From NCBI GenBank assembly GCA_050246945.1, contig JBFWVC010000006.1, forward strand, positions 186,001 through 250,000: a stretch of DNA of 64,000 nucleotides, in the 5' to 3' direction. A program made the translations under genes and the position numbers. Positions 35,342 through 43,243 of the stretch are shown one piece after another. This DNA comes from JAEUMD01 sp050246945. GTDB lineage: Bacteria > Pseudomonadota > Alphaproteobacteria > Rhizobiales > Hyphomicrobiaceae. The notes beneath the pieces were generated by a model. It saw only the letters and a program-made list of their open reading frames with translations, was not told the DNA's origin and searched no databases. Position 1 is the stretch's first letter. Each line of letters begins with the position of its first letter.

Positions 35342-35743
35342 ATGCACAAAGTGCTTAAGACGCTTGCTGTTGCAGGAGTGGTGGGCATGACCGCCGTGTC
35401 CTTCTCGGCATCCGATGCAAAGGCCTGGGGCTGGGGTCCCGGTTGGGGTGGTCCTGGCTGGGGTGGTCCCGGTTGGGGCGGTCCCGGTTGGGGTGGTCCC
35501 GGCTGGGGCAACGGCTGGGGCGACGGCTCGGGTTCGGGCAGCTTCGGCATGAACTTCTCAGGCAATTCAAACCTCGCCGGCCGCGGCTATGGCTATCCCG
35601 GTTATGGCTACGGCGGCTATCCAGGCTACGGCGGCTATGGCTACGGTCCCTACGGTGGCTATCCGGGCGCCTGGGGCTATCCGGGCTATGGTTACGCGCC
35701 TCCGCCTGCGCCGCCCGCAGCGCCGGCAGCCCCTGCCAACTGA
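35342..35743 (+). CDS. Sulfur-globule-protein-like secreted protein, short paralogue
   Basis: 133-aa exported protein. The signal peptide MHKVLKTLAVAGVVGMTAVS ends near SDAKA; the mature part starts AWGWGPGWGG, has five GPGWG units, then WGNGWGDGSGSGSFGMNFSG and a GYGYPGYGYGGYPGYGGYGY tail ending in Pro/Ala. It shares the N-terminal WG-block and the GMNFSGNSN sequence with the previous gene but lacks its poly-Pro centre and second block. AAAGGAG lies eight bases before the ATG. As with its paralogue, similarity to sulfur-globule envelope proteins is compositional and motif-level only. Confidence 0.65.
   Translation: MHKVLKTLAVAGVVGMTAVSFSASDAKAWGWGPGWGGPGWGGPGWGGPGWGGPGWGNGWGDGSGSGSFGMNFSGNSNLAGRGYGYPGYGYGGYPGYGGYGYGPYGGYPGAWGYPGYGYAPPPAPPAAPAAPAN
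35435..35509 (+). repeat. Five tandem 15-bp units inside a coding sequence
   Basis: Five consecutive, nearly identical units of GGTCCCGGTTGGGGT encode GPGWG each time. Differences are confined to third-position changes such as CCT for CCC and GGC for GGT. The array can expand or shrink without breaking the frame, so copy number probably varies between strains. Confidence 0.85.
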
Positions 35744-35956
35744 TCCGGCCGACAGCGGTGAAACCGGGCGGTGCTGACCGGTTTCATCGCGGGCCCGGGA
35801 GGGTCCGGCATCAAGCCAAAACCGTGCGGAATGAAAACAGGAAGGCGGCGCGACGCGCTGGCCGACAACCAGACGAGTGCGGCCTGCCGGTTGTGCGACA
35901 CGACTGGCAAGACGGCCTGTTGCAGAGACCGCAAGCGGCGGAAGGGACCACTGGGG

Positions 35957-36835
35957 ATGCTGAAGCAGAGCTTCGTTCAAGCGCTCTTCACTGCAGCTCT
36001 CATCGTGTCGTCCGGCGCGGTGAACGACACAGTGCGCGCGGCGGAGATCACCTACCGAGCGGATGTTCTGGAAATCAATTCGGCAGGCGTGCATCGGAGA
36101 GGGCGACTCTACGTACGTGGTAACGCGACAAGGCTCGACTACAGCCATCTGGGCATGCCTGTAATCGAGATCGAATTGCCGGAAAAAGGCATTCGCCGAC
36201 TGCTTTTCCCGGCGGCGCAAACCTACCTCGAGTTCACGCGGGCGCAGGCAATTGTCGATGGAAGAAAGGTCCCGTGCGTGACGACGCCACACCAGAGCTG
36301 CAGCAAAGCGGGGACCGAGGAAATCGGGGGCGTGAATGCAGAAATCTGGGAGCTCGGGACATCGGATCGGCAAGAGCCAATTCGCCTGTGGTGGGATGTG
36401 TCGCGCGGTATGACCGTGCGCGAGGAATATCCGAGCGGACGACGCATGCACGGCCTCAAGCGCGAGGCGCGAGACTACGAAGGCTTCACCGTCGAACAGT
36501 GGGAGTTCACCTACCTGCTGCCCGGCGGACGCTATCTCGGTGGCATGGCGGTGATTTCTCCGCAGCTCAATGCACCCGTCGTCGAGCGTCGCCCGGATGG
36601 ACTGATACGCCGGCTCGTCAACATCAAAATGGAGCCGATCGACGCTTCGGCTTTCCAGATACCGCAAGGATACCGCCGCATCGAATTACCCTATCCGCCG
36701 CCTCCGGGGCAGACCGCACCCTCCGGCTGGCAACCGATACCGCAACCGTCCGCGCCCGAAGGCGCAGGCTCCTATGCAGCGCGAAACGCGCCGCTCCCCC
36801 CGCCATCGACCGAAGGAGACACCGCCCGGCGGTGA
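35957..36835 (+). CDS. Secreted DUF4412-like protein
   Basis: 292-aa exported protein. The signal peptide KQSFVQALFTAALIVSSGAV ends near VRA; the mature part begins AEITYRADVLEINSAGVHRR with GRLYVRGNATRLDYSHLGMP, PAAQTYLEFTRAQ, and a C-terminal ASAFQIPQGYRRIELPYPPP. The plan (an early G-x-L-Y-x-x-G-x-x-x-R-x-D strand and a late F-x-x-P-x-G-Y-R) is like the DUF4412/LolA-like beta families, but identification is tentative. The tail is Pro-rich. The frame extends upstream to 35771, but the signal peptide supports ATG 35957. Only 13 bases separate it from the next gene. Confidence 0.6.
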   Translation: MLKQSFVQALFTAALIVSSGAVNDTVRAAEITYRADVLEINSAGVHRRGRLYVRGNATRLDYSHLGMPVIEIELPEKGIRRLLFPAAQTYLEFTRAQAIVDGRKVPCVTTPHQSCSKAGTEEIGGVNAEIWELGTSDRQEPIRLWWDVSRGMTVREEYPSGRRMHGLKREARDYEGFTVEQWEFTYLLPGGRYLGGMAVISPQLNAPVVERRPDGLIRRLVNIKMEPIDASAFQIPQGYRRIELPYPPPPGQTAPSGWQPIPQPSAPEGAGSYAARNAPLPPPSTEGDTARR

Positions 36836-36848
36836 CATGTGAGACGCC

Positions 36849-38129
36849 ATGACCACGACCGACATCAACACATCGACGACTGGCACGACCGCCAACGAGG
36901 CTCCCCCCGAGACACCGCGGCCGATGCCGATGCGCGAGGAGGCGAGCCGGCACAACCAGCGGGGTCCTGTCGCGCGCTTCTTTCGCTCGCTGTTCAGCCA
37001 CTTGTTGTTTGCCGGCGTCACGGTGGCCGGAGTGCTCGGATACCTCTACCATGCGCCTATTCTGCGCGACGTCGGCGATACGGTATGTGCCGACAAGGTG
37101 CTCGGCCAGTGGATGAGCGCGCCACCGGCAACGGTGGTCGCCAGCCGTTCGACAGTGGCATCTCCACCTGCGGCCCCGCCATCTCCAACACCGGCAGCGT
37201 CCGCAGGCCAGAGTGAAGCAGCAGCGAAGAGCGCGCCGGCAACCGTCACGCTCAAGACATCAGCGAAGTCGGCAAGCGAGGGCCATTCGCAATCTCCCGC
37301 GGCTGAGCCCCCTGCGTCTGCCTCGGCAGCGCCTGCCAACGCGACGGCGACCTCAACCACGGCACCGAGTGCTTCGCCCGCCGCGAAGCCTGCAGCGACG
37401 GCCGCAGCCGATACCGCATCGACTGGCGTGGTCTCGCCAGCAGCGCCGCCTGTTGCACGATCGGCAGCTCAGTCGTCCTCGCAAGCTGCGCAACCAGAAC
37501 ACTCCGCTCCGGCCACGGTAGCGGTCGCGCCGGACACCAAGCCGGCGGCCATTGCAAACGCCGGACCTTCCACATCGCCCGGTGCGGCTGCTGGAACGCC
37601 ACCTGCAACGGAGCCCTCCGCACCATCTCGCGAGACCATCGCAACGCCTGCCCCGGAAGCAGCGTCCGGCGCAGAAACATCAGCTTCGCAACAGTCGACT
37701 GCGGCGCTTCCCGGCGGCGAGAGAGCGACGACCTCACCCCCGCACATCGCTGCAACAACACCGACTGCACCGGAAGTGGCTGCTCCGTCCGATTCCCGCG
37801 TTCAGATGCTGAGGGAGTGGGCGTCGGCACGCGAGGCGTTCTCAAAGGGCAAACCCGAAGCCGTAACCGCTTATCTTGATCTAGCGAAGCGCTTTCCCGA
37901 TGTGCCGGAACTGACGGGCGAGCTGGGCAACATCTACTTCCAGCAAGGCAAGATGACGGAGGCTGCCGCCCAGTACTACGAGACCGCGCAACGCCTCATC
38001 CGTCTGGGCCAGCCCGGGCCCGCGGCATGCCTCATCGACGTGATGCGCTACCTCGATGCGGACAAGGCCAAGGCTCTGGAAGCCCAGACCAACGTGCCAT
38101 GTCCGGTGCAACGCTCGCAACGCAACTGA
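36849..38129 (+). CDS. Membrane-anchored Ala/Pro-rich protein with C-terminal TPR
   Basis: 426-aa protein, last of the co-directional run. Residues 1-45 are hydrophilic and cytoplasmic; one membrane helix (SLFSHLLFAGVTVAGVLGYL) follows; residues 90-310 are low-complexity Ala/Pro/Ser/Thr; residues 315-405 form helical repeats, EWASAREAFSKGKPEAVTAY, FPDVPELTGELGNIYFQQGK and MTEAAAQYYETAQRLIRLGQ, which fit one or two tetratricopeptide repeats facing the periplasm. Such a layout (anchor, flexible spacer, protein-binding domain) suits a scaffold reaching across the periplasm. The partner is unknown; the secreted proteins encoded beside it are candidates. Confidence 0.65.
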   Translation: MTTTDINTSTTGTTANEAPPETPRPMPMREEASRHNQRGPVARFFRSLFSHLLFAGVTVAGVLGYLYHAPILRDVGDTVCADKVLGQWMSAPPATVVASRSTVASPPAAPPSPTPAASAGQSEAAAKSAPATVTLKTSAKSASEGHSQSPAAEPPASASAAPANATATSTTAPSASPAAKPAATAAADTASTGVVSPAAPPVARSAAQSSSQAAQPEHSAPATVAVAPDTKPAAIANAGPSTSPGAAAGTPPATEPSAPSRETIATPAPEAASGAETSASQQSTAALPGGERATTSPPHIAATTPTAPEVAAPSDSRVQMLREWASAREAFSKGKPEAVTAYLDLAKRFPDVPELTGELGNIYFQQGKMTEAAAQYYETAQRLIRLGQPGPAACLIDVMRYLDADKAKALEAQTNVPCPVQRSQRN

Positions 38130-38279
38130 ACCTTGGGACAGGTGCAGATCAATTCTGATTGGAGGCGCCCTCCACGCAAGGGCCTCGTCGGATCTGGCAG
38201 GTCGTTTCACCGATAGTGCCTTCACCGGTGGCCCCTGGCGCCGGCACAGCAGGCAATTTGGCTTCGGCGCAAAAACAAT

Positions 38280-38312
38280 CCGGCCGCGTCACGCTTCGCG
38301 CAACGCGGCCGG
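38280..38312 (-). terminator. Rho-independent terminator of the 40-aa gene
   Basis: On the minus strand a ten-base stem CCGGCCGCGT with its complement is followed by ATTGTTTTTG. It lies 68 bases after the stop of the small Cys-rich gene and points the same way. It also separates that gene from the convergent long operon. Confidence 0.75.
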
Positions 38313-38380
38313 TAAACATCCTGGATTTGCTGCGGCCGCCGCTCAGTGGCTCGCCGCAGACCACGAAGCAGCCGTATGGA

Positions 38381-38503
38381 TTACAGGATCAGCGGCAGCA
38401 CCGTCGCGGCGATTGCGGCGAAGAAGACGCCAACGAACACCAGGGTCTCGATCAGCAGGTTGACGCAACCGTCACAGCCGAAACAGCAAGGATCCTTGCT
38501 CAT
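38381..38503 (-). CDS. 40-aa Cys-rich N-terminus single-span membrane microprotein
   Basis: A short gene encoding 40 residues. The N-terminus MSKDPCCFGCDGCVNLLIET contains four cysteines in CCxxCxxC spacing and is followed by a single hydrophobic helix, LVFVGVFFAAIAATVLPLIL, ending the protein. The ATG has a GGAG seven bases upstream and a clean intrinsic terminator downstream, so it looks like a genuine independent gene. The cysteine cluster at the membrane face could bind a metal or an iron-sulfur cluster, or be redox-active; none of this is shown. No family was recognised. It is convergent with the sigma-54-controlled run. Confidence 0.72.
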   Translation of the reverse strand: MSKDPCCFGCDGCVNLLIETLVFVGVFFAAIAATVLPLIL

Positions 38504-38884
38504 TCATCATCTCCAGTCTTGTTGATCGAAGGATTTTTTCTCGGACGAGTGCGGGTTTCTGCGAACCCTTGCTACGCACGTCACTTATTGGCGCATGAAT
38601 TGCTAAATTCGGAGCGCGGGCAGAGCTTGCTCTGAGCCGTGCGGCAACGTCAAGACAACCTGGTGCGGCGGGTTGTCATGTTCTGATCGTCGACAATGCC
38701 GGATTGTGGGGTGTTTTGCATCACTGCTGCGGGCAGATTGTCGCACCAGTAAGGAGCGCAGCCGCTTGATGCGCGACGTCGGTCGGCTGCGTGCGTTGGC
38801 CAGATGCCCTGATCCAACAGCTGCACGACAAGTTGCATATCGACGCGAAGGATTGGCGACGCTGCTTTGCTTCGCCGCGGTTAA
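38504..38884. other. Intergenic region
   Basis: About 380 bp between the microprotein and the coiled-coil protein genes, both on the minus strand. It should hold the microprotein promoter. No conserved element was recognised, and short plus-strand frames lack support. Confidence 0.4.
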
Positions 38885-39400
38885 TCACCAAGGCATGAAG
38901 CTGTTCATGAAGTTCATCGGCCGCTGAATAGAGTTGTTCATCGTCGCCATGTTCCAGCGCATCATGTCGGTATGGGCGGTCATCGCAGTCACCGACTGAT
39001 TCATGTGAGCGATGTTCTGGTCCATGGTCGTCAGGACCTTCATCTGCTCGGACATCACCTTGGTGTCCGAGGACATGGTGGCGACGCGCTGTTGCATGGC
39101 ATCTATGTTGCGCGACATCTGCGCGATGTTGGCGGTCAATGATTCCATGGACTGCGTCAGCTTGTCCATGTGCACGCCCATCTGGGGTTGCAACCGCTCG
39201 GCCATGATGCGCATGTTCTCGGAGACCGAGTAGATCTTGTAGAAACCGAAGACGGCCAGCAGCGTGAACAAGACCATCGCGGGATAGGCGACCATTTCCC
39301 AGCGCCGGGCGCTCTTCTCGAAAGCAACGGCAAGTCGCTCAATCGAATCGGTTTCGCGCGTGCTGGCAATACGCAACGGCGTTGGCTGCGAGTTGCTCAT
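38885..39400 (-). CDS. Met-rich membrane-anchored coiled-coil protein
   Basis: 171-aa protein with a hydrophilic N-terminus (RETDSIERLAVAFEKSARRW), one membrane helix (EMVAYPAMVLFTLLAVFGFY) near residues 36-55, and a long helical remainder with heptad-like spacing and many methionines (DAMQQRVATMSSDTKVMSEQ, then TTMDQNIAHMNQSVTAMTAH). It ends NFMNSFMPW. The helical part should lie in the periplasm. A GGGAGG five bases before the ATG supports the start; a longer frame up to 39592 lacks support. Function is unknown; the layout is similar to truncated chemoreceptor-like or spacer proteins but lacks HAMP and signalling domains. Confidence 0.68.
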   Translation of the reverse strand: MSNSQPTPLRIASTRETDSIERLAVAFEKSARRWEMVAYPAMVLFTLLAVFGFYKIYSVSENMRIMAERLQPQMGVHMDKLTQSMESLTANIAQMSRNIDAMQQRVATMSSDTKVMSEQMKVLTTMDQNIAHMNQSVTAMTAHTDMMRWNMATMNNSIQRPMNFMNSFMPW

Positions 39401-39720
39401 TGGAACCTCCCAGGTATTCCGTGGCTCCCTCAGGCTATTGCAACGTGTCCACGAGACCTTCTTGGTGTCTCTTGCGATACGCAAACCAGGCAGGTGCCAC
39501 GCGAGCAGAGGCTGTCGCATGCCGCGAGCCTCAATCACGTTCGATGAACATAATACGCAATTATCGCGTAGTGCATAAAGACAAACTGGCACAGTGAATA
39601 GGCTACTGCGAACGCCAGACTCTTATCGCATCCTGCTCGCGCGCGCTGCCGGCAAAATCAAAAATTCAAAGAACAGCAATATGCTGCAGTGCACCAGAAA
39701 GTGAGCCGCCTGCCGGCGCC
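39401..39720. other. Intergenic region
   Basis: About 320 bp between the coiled-coil protein and the L,D-transpeptidase genes. It includes an AT-rich part near 39540-39600 that may be the promoter of the former. No terminator hairpin with a T-run was found for the transpeptidase. Confidence 0.4.
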
Positions 39721-41118
39721 TTATGGGGTAATGCCGCCTGCCGGCGGCGGGGGCTGATCGGGATCAGGCTCGGATATTTCGCGCGCCGCAATCGCCGCGG
39801 AGCCGTCGCGATTGTACAAGTCATGGCGGAAGTTCACTTCGCCGCTCGGCTCGGCCCATGCGGTGATGTAGGCAAATATCACCGGAACCGGCCGCGACAG
39901 TTGCAGATCGACAGCCTGGCCCGCATCCAGGACCGCGCGCACTCGGCCCGGCTGCTCCCAGCCCGGCTCGTATTGGGCGATCCACTCGGCCAGGTCGAAT
40001 ACGCCTTGCACGCGGACACATCCGGCGCTGAATGCCCGGCCCGCCTGGCCGAAAAGATTCTTCATTGGTGTATCGTGCATGTAGACACCGTGCTCGTTCG
40101 ACATGTCGAGGCGCACGAGACCCAGGGCGTTGCGATCGCCGGGATCCTGCTTGAAGCGGATGCGAGACGTATCGATCTTGCTCCAGTCGATCTGAGACTG
40201 CTGGATCTCAGGTCCGTCGTAGCTGCCGTCGTAGATGCGGATACCTTCCTCGCCCAAGTACTGGGGCTCGCGCTGCACGCGCGGAATGAGATCGAGCGTG
40301 GCGACGCTGGTGGGTACACGCCAATAGGGAAAGAAGTTGATTGCCCTGATCTGGCCCTTCAACTCTGGCGTCTCGCGTCCTTCACGCCCGACAATCACGC
40401 GATGGCGCTGCTTGACCTCGTAACTCTCGACGGCCTCGAGCTGGAAAGCGGGCACATTGACGAGCACATAGCGATTCTCGACGCGCGGCTGCATCAGATC
40501 GACGATGCGGCGGCGATTGAGGATAAGCTGGTCCAGACGCGACTTGGCCGAAACGTTGAAAGCTGCCAGCGTGGCTCGATCGATGCGTCCAGTGATGCGC
40601 AGACCGTTGCGGCGCTGATAGGCGCGAACCGCACGCTCGACACTGTCATCGAGGCTCAGCGATTCGAAATATGACTGCGACTGGCCAAGGTCGCCGGTAG
40701 CACGCAGGCGGGCCTTGATCGCGGGAATGCGGTCGTCGTCATCACCGGGGCGGATGGTGCGGCCTTTGGGGATCGTGTTCCAGCCGCCGCGCTGTACGAT
40801 GCGCTCATATCTTTCAATGGCCTTGTCGATCGCCGCCAACGTCACATCGCTCAGCCACGGCGTTGCGTTGGCGCGTAGATCCTCGAATCCGTCGGCCCGC
40901 TGCTCTTCAGTACGACGAACTGCCGGCCGCACCCGCTCGCGCCGCTCGGAATACGACGGCGAGCCGAATCCCGGAATCTGCTCCCACCAGTCCTGCGCAC
41001 AGGCAGCCGGCGAAGCGGTGACTAGAGAAGCAATTATCGTCGCCGCAAAGACCGCCAACCCAGCCCCAACCGAGCCCGCCCCGCAAAGACGGCTCAACCC
41101 TTCGTGCATTCGCAGCAT
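39721..41118 (-). CDS. L,D-transpeptidase (YcbB/LdtD type)
   Basis: About 465-aa periplasmic enzyme that forms 3-3 cross-links in peptidoglycan or attaches proteins to it. The signal peptide contains GLAVFAATIIASLVTASPAA. A peptidoglycan-binding domain follows, with SLDDSVERAVRAYQRRNGLR and ITGRIDRATLAAFNVSAKSR. The YkuD catalytic domain contains VYMHDTPMKNLFGQ and the cysteine motif AFSAGCVRVQGVFDL. All catalytic residues are visible. An ATG at 41163 is possible, but it would give an overlong signal peptide and has no ribosome site; ATG 41118 is preferred. A paralogue lies at 50991-52292. Confidence 0.88.
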   Translation of the reverse strand: MLRMHEGLSRLCGAGSVGAGLAVFAATIIASLVTASPAACAQDWWEQIPGFGSPSYSERRERVRPAVRRTEEQRADGFEDLRANATPWLSDVTLAAIDKAIERYERIVQRGGWNTIPKGRTIRPGDDDDRIPAIKARLRATGDLGQSQSYFESLSLDDSVERAVRAYQRRNGLRITGRIDRATLAAFNVSAKSRLDQLILNRRRIVDLMQPRVENRYVLVNVPAFQLEAVESYEVKQRHRVIVGREGRETPELKGQIRAINFFPYWRVPTSVATLDLIPRVQREPQYLGEEGIRIYDGSYDGPEIQQSQIDWSKIDTSRIRFKQDPGDRNALGLVRLDMSNEHGVYMHDTPMKNLFGQAGRAFSAGCVRVQGVFDLAEWIAQYEPGWEQPGRVRAVLDAGQAVDLQLSRPVPVIFAYITAWAEPSGEVNFRHDLYNRDGSAAIAAREISEPDPDQPPPPAGGITP

Positions 41119-41163
41119 CCCCGAGAATCCTGTCGCCTGATCAGACTGATCGATTAGCCGCAT

Positions 41164-41606
41164 CCGCGACGTCTAATTTGCCCTGCCATTCGGCCGGCCC
41201 CTATCCAGGACGCCGATCTCGCCTTACCTGTGCGGCGGGGCTGCCTTCAGCACAACTGCCGCAAAGGTCGCATGTAGCGCAGCGAAGCGCCGCGAACATG
41301 TATGACGTCCAGTCGTCAAACCGTCATCGGCCCGATTTCGTCCTGTTTGCCATGACTCTGGCAACTTTGCGATTGAGCAATCACGATAACTCTTTAGGCC
41401 CAACGGATATGGCCAAAGAAAGACACATCTGGGCTCTGGATGACAGCCACAACTGGTCAATTACTTGTGCATGTTGCAGCGAAGCAGCACTGCTGTTGCC
41501 CACAACGCTCAGTACGGCAATACAGTGTACGCATTACGCAGCGGCGACCCCGTCCGCCAGTGGACCCACCGCCTTCAGTTCCTTCCGCCATTTGCGCGCA
41601 GGACCG
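41164..41606. other. Intergenic region
   Basis: About 440 bp upstream of the transpeptidase and downstream of thiL, both on the minus strand. A plus-strand frame crosses it but continues antisense through thiL and has no ribosome site. No RNA gene or terminator could be recognised. Confidence 0.4.
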
Positions 41607-42608
41607 TCAAAAGTGGTCCCAGCCTTCAGCTGCAATCGGCAGCGGTTTGCCGCAGGCATCGCGCCAAGTCACGCCGGGACCCTGTGTGACCACGCCCAGT
41701 TGCGTCACCAGCACTCCGCATTTGTCTGCCGCAACCTGCAGCTCGGTCCACCGATCCGCGGGAACAGTAAAGAGAACTTCGTAATCCTCGCCGCTGGCGA
41801 TAAGACCTGCACGCCGCGCAGCGCGGCGCTCGCACATGATGCGAGCGGCATTCGAGATCGGTACGGCTTCCAGTGTCACATCCGCACCTGCACCTGAAGC
41901 TGCAACGAGCCGTCCCAAGTCCTTGGCGAGACCGTCGGATACGTCCATGGCTGCAGTTGCGTACTCGCGCACCAGCGCGGCAACCGCAATATTCGGCACA
42001 GGCCGGTCGTAACGGGCGATAAGCGCAGCGGAATGCTGTTCTGTGAGGCCGGCGGACGGCGCGCGTGCAGGGTCCTGCCGGAGCGCGAGACCGAGACCGG
42101 CGTCGCCTATCGTGCCCGTTACCGCAACGAGATCACCGACGCGCGCCGTATTCCTTCGCACGGCGGATCCTGACGGGAGGACACCGATGGCGGTTATGGT
42201 CAGGGTGAGCAAGCCCGGGGTCCGGTCGGTATCGCCGCCGATGAGACGGCAGCCGAATTCGCGCTGTGCGTCCGCAAGACCGGCGGCGAGACGCGACATG
42301 AACGCGCGAGTCGGCGGCTCGGGCAGTGCCAGCGTAAGCAGATAGCGCTCGGGCAATGCGCCCTTTGCGATCAGATCGGATACGTTGACGGCCAGCGCCT
42401 TGAAGGCAGGCACATCACCGGGAAAGAAATGTACGCCTTCGATTAGACTGTCGGTCGTGATGACAAGATCGGTTCCGGGCTTGGGGAAGAGCAAGGCGCA
42501 ATCGTCAGAAAGGCCGGCTGCGCCTTCGTCACCCTCGGTCAAAGGGGCGAAGAACTCGCCGATGATCGCGGCCTCGCCTTCGATGCGTTCATCGGCACTC
42601 GTGTTCAC
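41607..42608 (-). CDS. thiL: Thiamine-monophosphate kinase
   Basis: Phosphorylates thiamine monophosphate to thiamine pyrophosphate with ATP, the last step of cofactor synthesis. Hallmarks in order are GLSDDCALLFPKPGTDLVIT, VNVSDLIAKGALPERYLLTL, CRLIGGDTDRTPGL and AAMDVSDGLAKDLGRLVAAS, with IASGEDYEVLFTVP near the end. Length 333 aa is normal. The GTG start has AAGGAG six bases upstream. It is the last gene of the glyA/rib/nusB series but is separated from nusB by a copy of the dispersed repeat, which may alter its coupling to nusB. Confidence 0.95.
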   Translation of the reverse strand: MNTSADERIEGEAAIIGEFFAPLTEGDEGAAGLSDDCALLFPKPGTDLVITTDSLIEGVHFFPGDVPAFKALAVNVSDLIAKGALPERYLLTLALPEPPTRAFMSRLAAGLADAQREFGCRLIGGDTDRTPGLLTLTITAIGVLPSGSAVRRNTARVGDLVAVTGTIGDAGLGLALRQDPARAPSAGLTEQHSAALIARYDRPVPNIAVAALVREYATAAMDVSDGLAKDLGRLVAASGAGADVTLEAVPISNAARIMCERRAARRAGLIASGEDYEVLFTVPADRWTELQVAADKCGVLVTQLGVVTQGPGVTWRDACGKPLPIAAEGWDHF

Positions 42609-42636
42609 TGCGCGCTCCTTCGATAGAGCGATGCGA

Positions 42637-42738
42637 GAGCATGTTTAGCTGAAGTGTGCTGCGGTTCAGCGTGAGAAACATGTTCAATCCAAGGAGCTAG
42701 ATCGCGTTCATGATTCCATGAAACATGAATGCGATCTA
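42637..42738 (-). repeat. Dispersed ~100-bp repeat, copy C
   Basis: Reads on the minus strand TAGATCGCATTCATG, then GAATCATGAACGCGATCTAG, GATTGAACATGTTTCTCACG, CTGAACCGCAGCACACTTCA and GCTAAACATGCTC. It begins one base after the nusB stop codon and ends 28 bases before the thiL start, in the same 5'-to-3' sense relative to the upstream gene as copy B. The two halves can fold as two hairpins. Confidence 0.88.
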
Positions 42739-42739
42739 A

Positions 42740-43243
42740 TCAGCCTTCCGCGGCGTCAGCAGGTCGGGTCTCGAACTCCTTCGGGCGCAAGCGCCGGGCC
42801 AAACGGTCGAGCACTCCATTCACAACTTTTGGCTCGTCGCCATCGAAGAAGGCGTGAGCCACCTCGATATATTCGTTGATGGCGACACGCGCGGGGACGT
42901 CGCGGCGCTCCATGAGCTCGAAGACGCCTCCACGCAGGATGGCGCGCAGAATGGAATCGACACGCACCAGACGCCAGCCAGCGGCCAGCTGCTCTTCGAT
43001 CGCGGGATCGATGTCGCGCTGGCGACGCACGACGCCGCGCAGAATGTCGGCAAAGAATTGCGTATCCGTCTCGCCAGCTCCGGCAGCCTGCTCGGTAGCC
43101 GCAAAGCGCAGTGTTTCGAACTCACGGATAACATCGTTCAAGTCCGTGCCGGCCATGTCCATCTGGTAGAGCGCCTGCACGGCCGCAACGCGCGCCAGCG
43201 ATCGCGCGCCCCGACCTGCCCCGCCTTTCGCCCGCGTGTTCAT
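42740..43243 (-). CDS. nusB: Transcription antitermination factor NusB
   Basis: 167-aa RNA-binding protein that joins NusE on boxA RNA for rRNA antitermination. Motifs: ARSLARVAAVQALYQMDMAG at the start, then FFADILRGVVRRQRDIDPAI, RVDSILRAILRGGVFELMER and VAINEYIEVAHAFFDGDEPK near the end. The ATG overlaps the ribH stop as ATGA, so it is translated together with ribH. The last codons abut the dispersed repeat. Placement after ribH is typical for alphaproteobacteria. Confidence 0.95.
   Translation of the reverse strand: MNTRAKGGAGRGARSLARVAAVQALYQMDMAGTDLNDVIREFETLRFAATEQAAGAGETDTQFFADILRGVVRRQRDIDPAIEEQLAAGWRLVRVDSILRAILRGGVFELMERRDVPARVAINEYIEVAHAFFDGDEPKVVNGVLDRLARRLRPKEFETRPADAAEG

Noticed and set aside
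35435..35509. Five tandem 15-bp units considered as a CRISPR-like array
   Set aside because: Units are contiguous with no spacers and encode GPGWG in frame inside a protein; a coding tandem repeat.
39600..39625. A second sigma-54 promoter upstream of the coiled-coil protein (GGCACAG near 39590 and TGGCACC near 39495 on the minus strand)
   Set aside because: Neither has TTGCA or GC at the required ten-base distance from the GG.
41178..41897. A 239-codon plus-strand frame between the L,D-transpeptidase and thiL
   Set aside because: Almost half of it is antisense to thiL; no ribosome site, no motif and no sensible composition.
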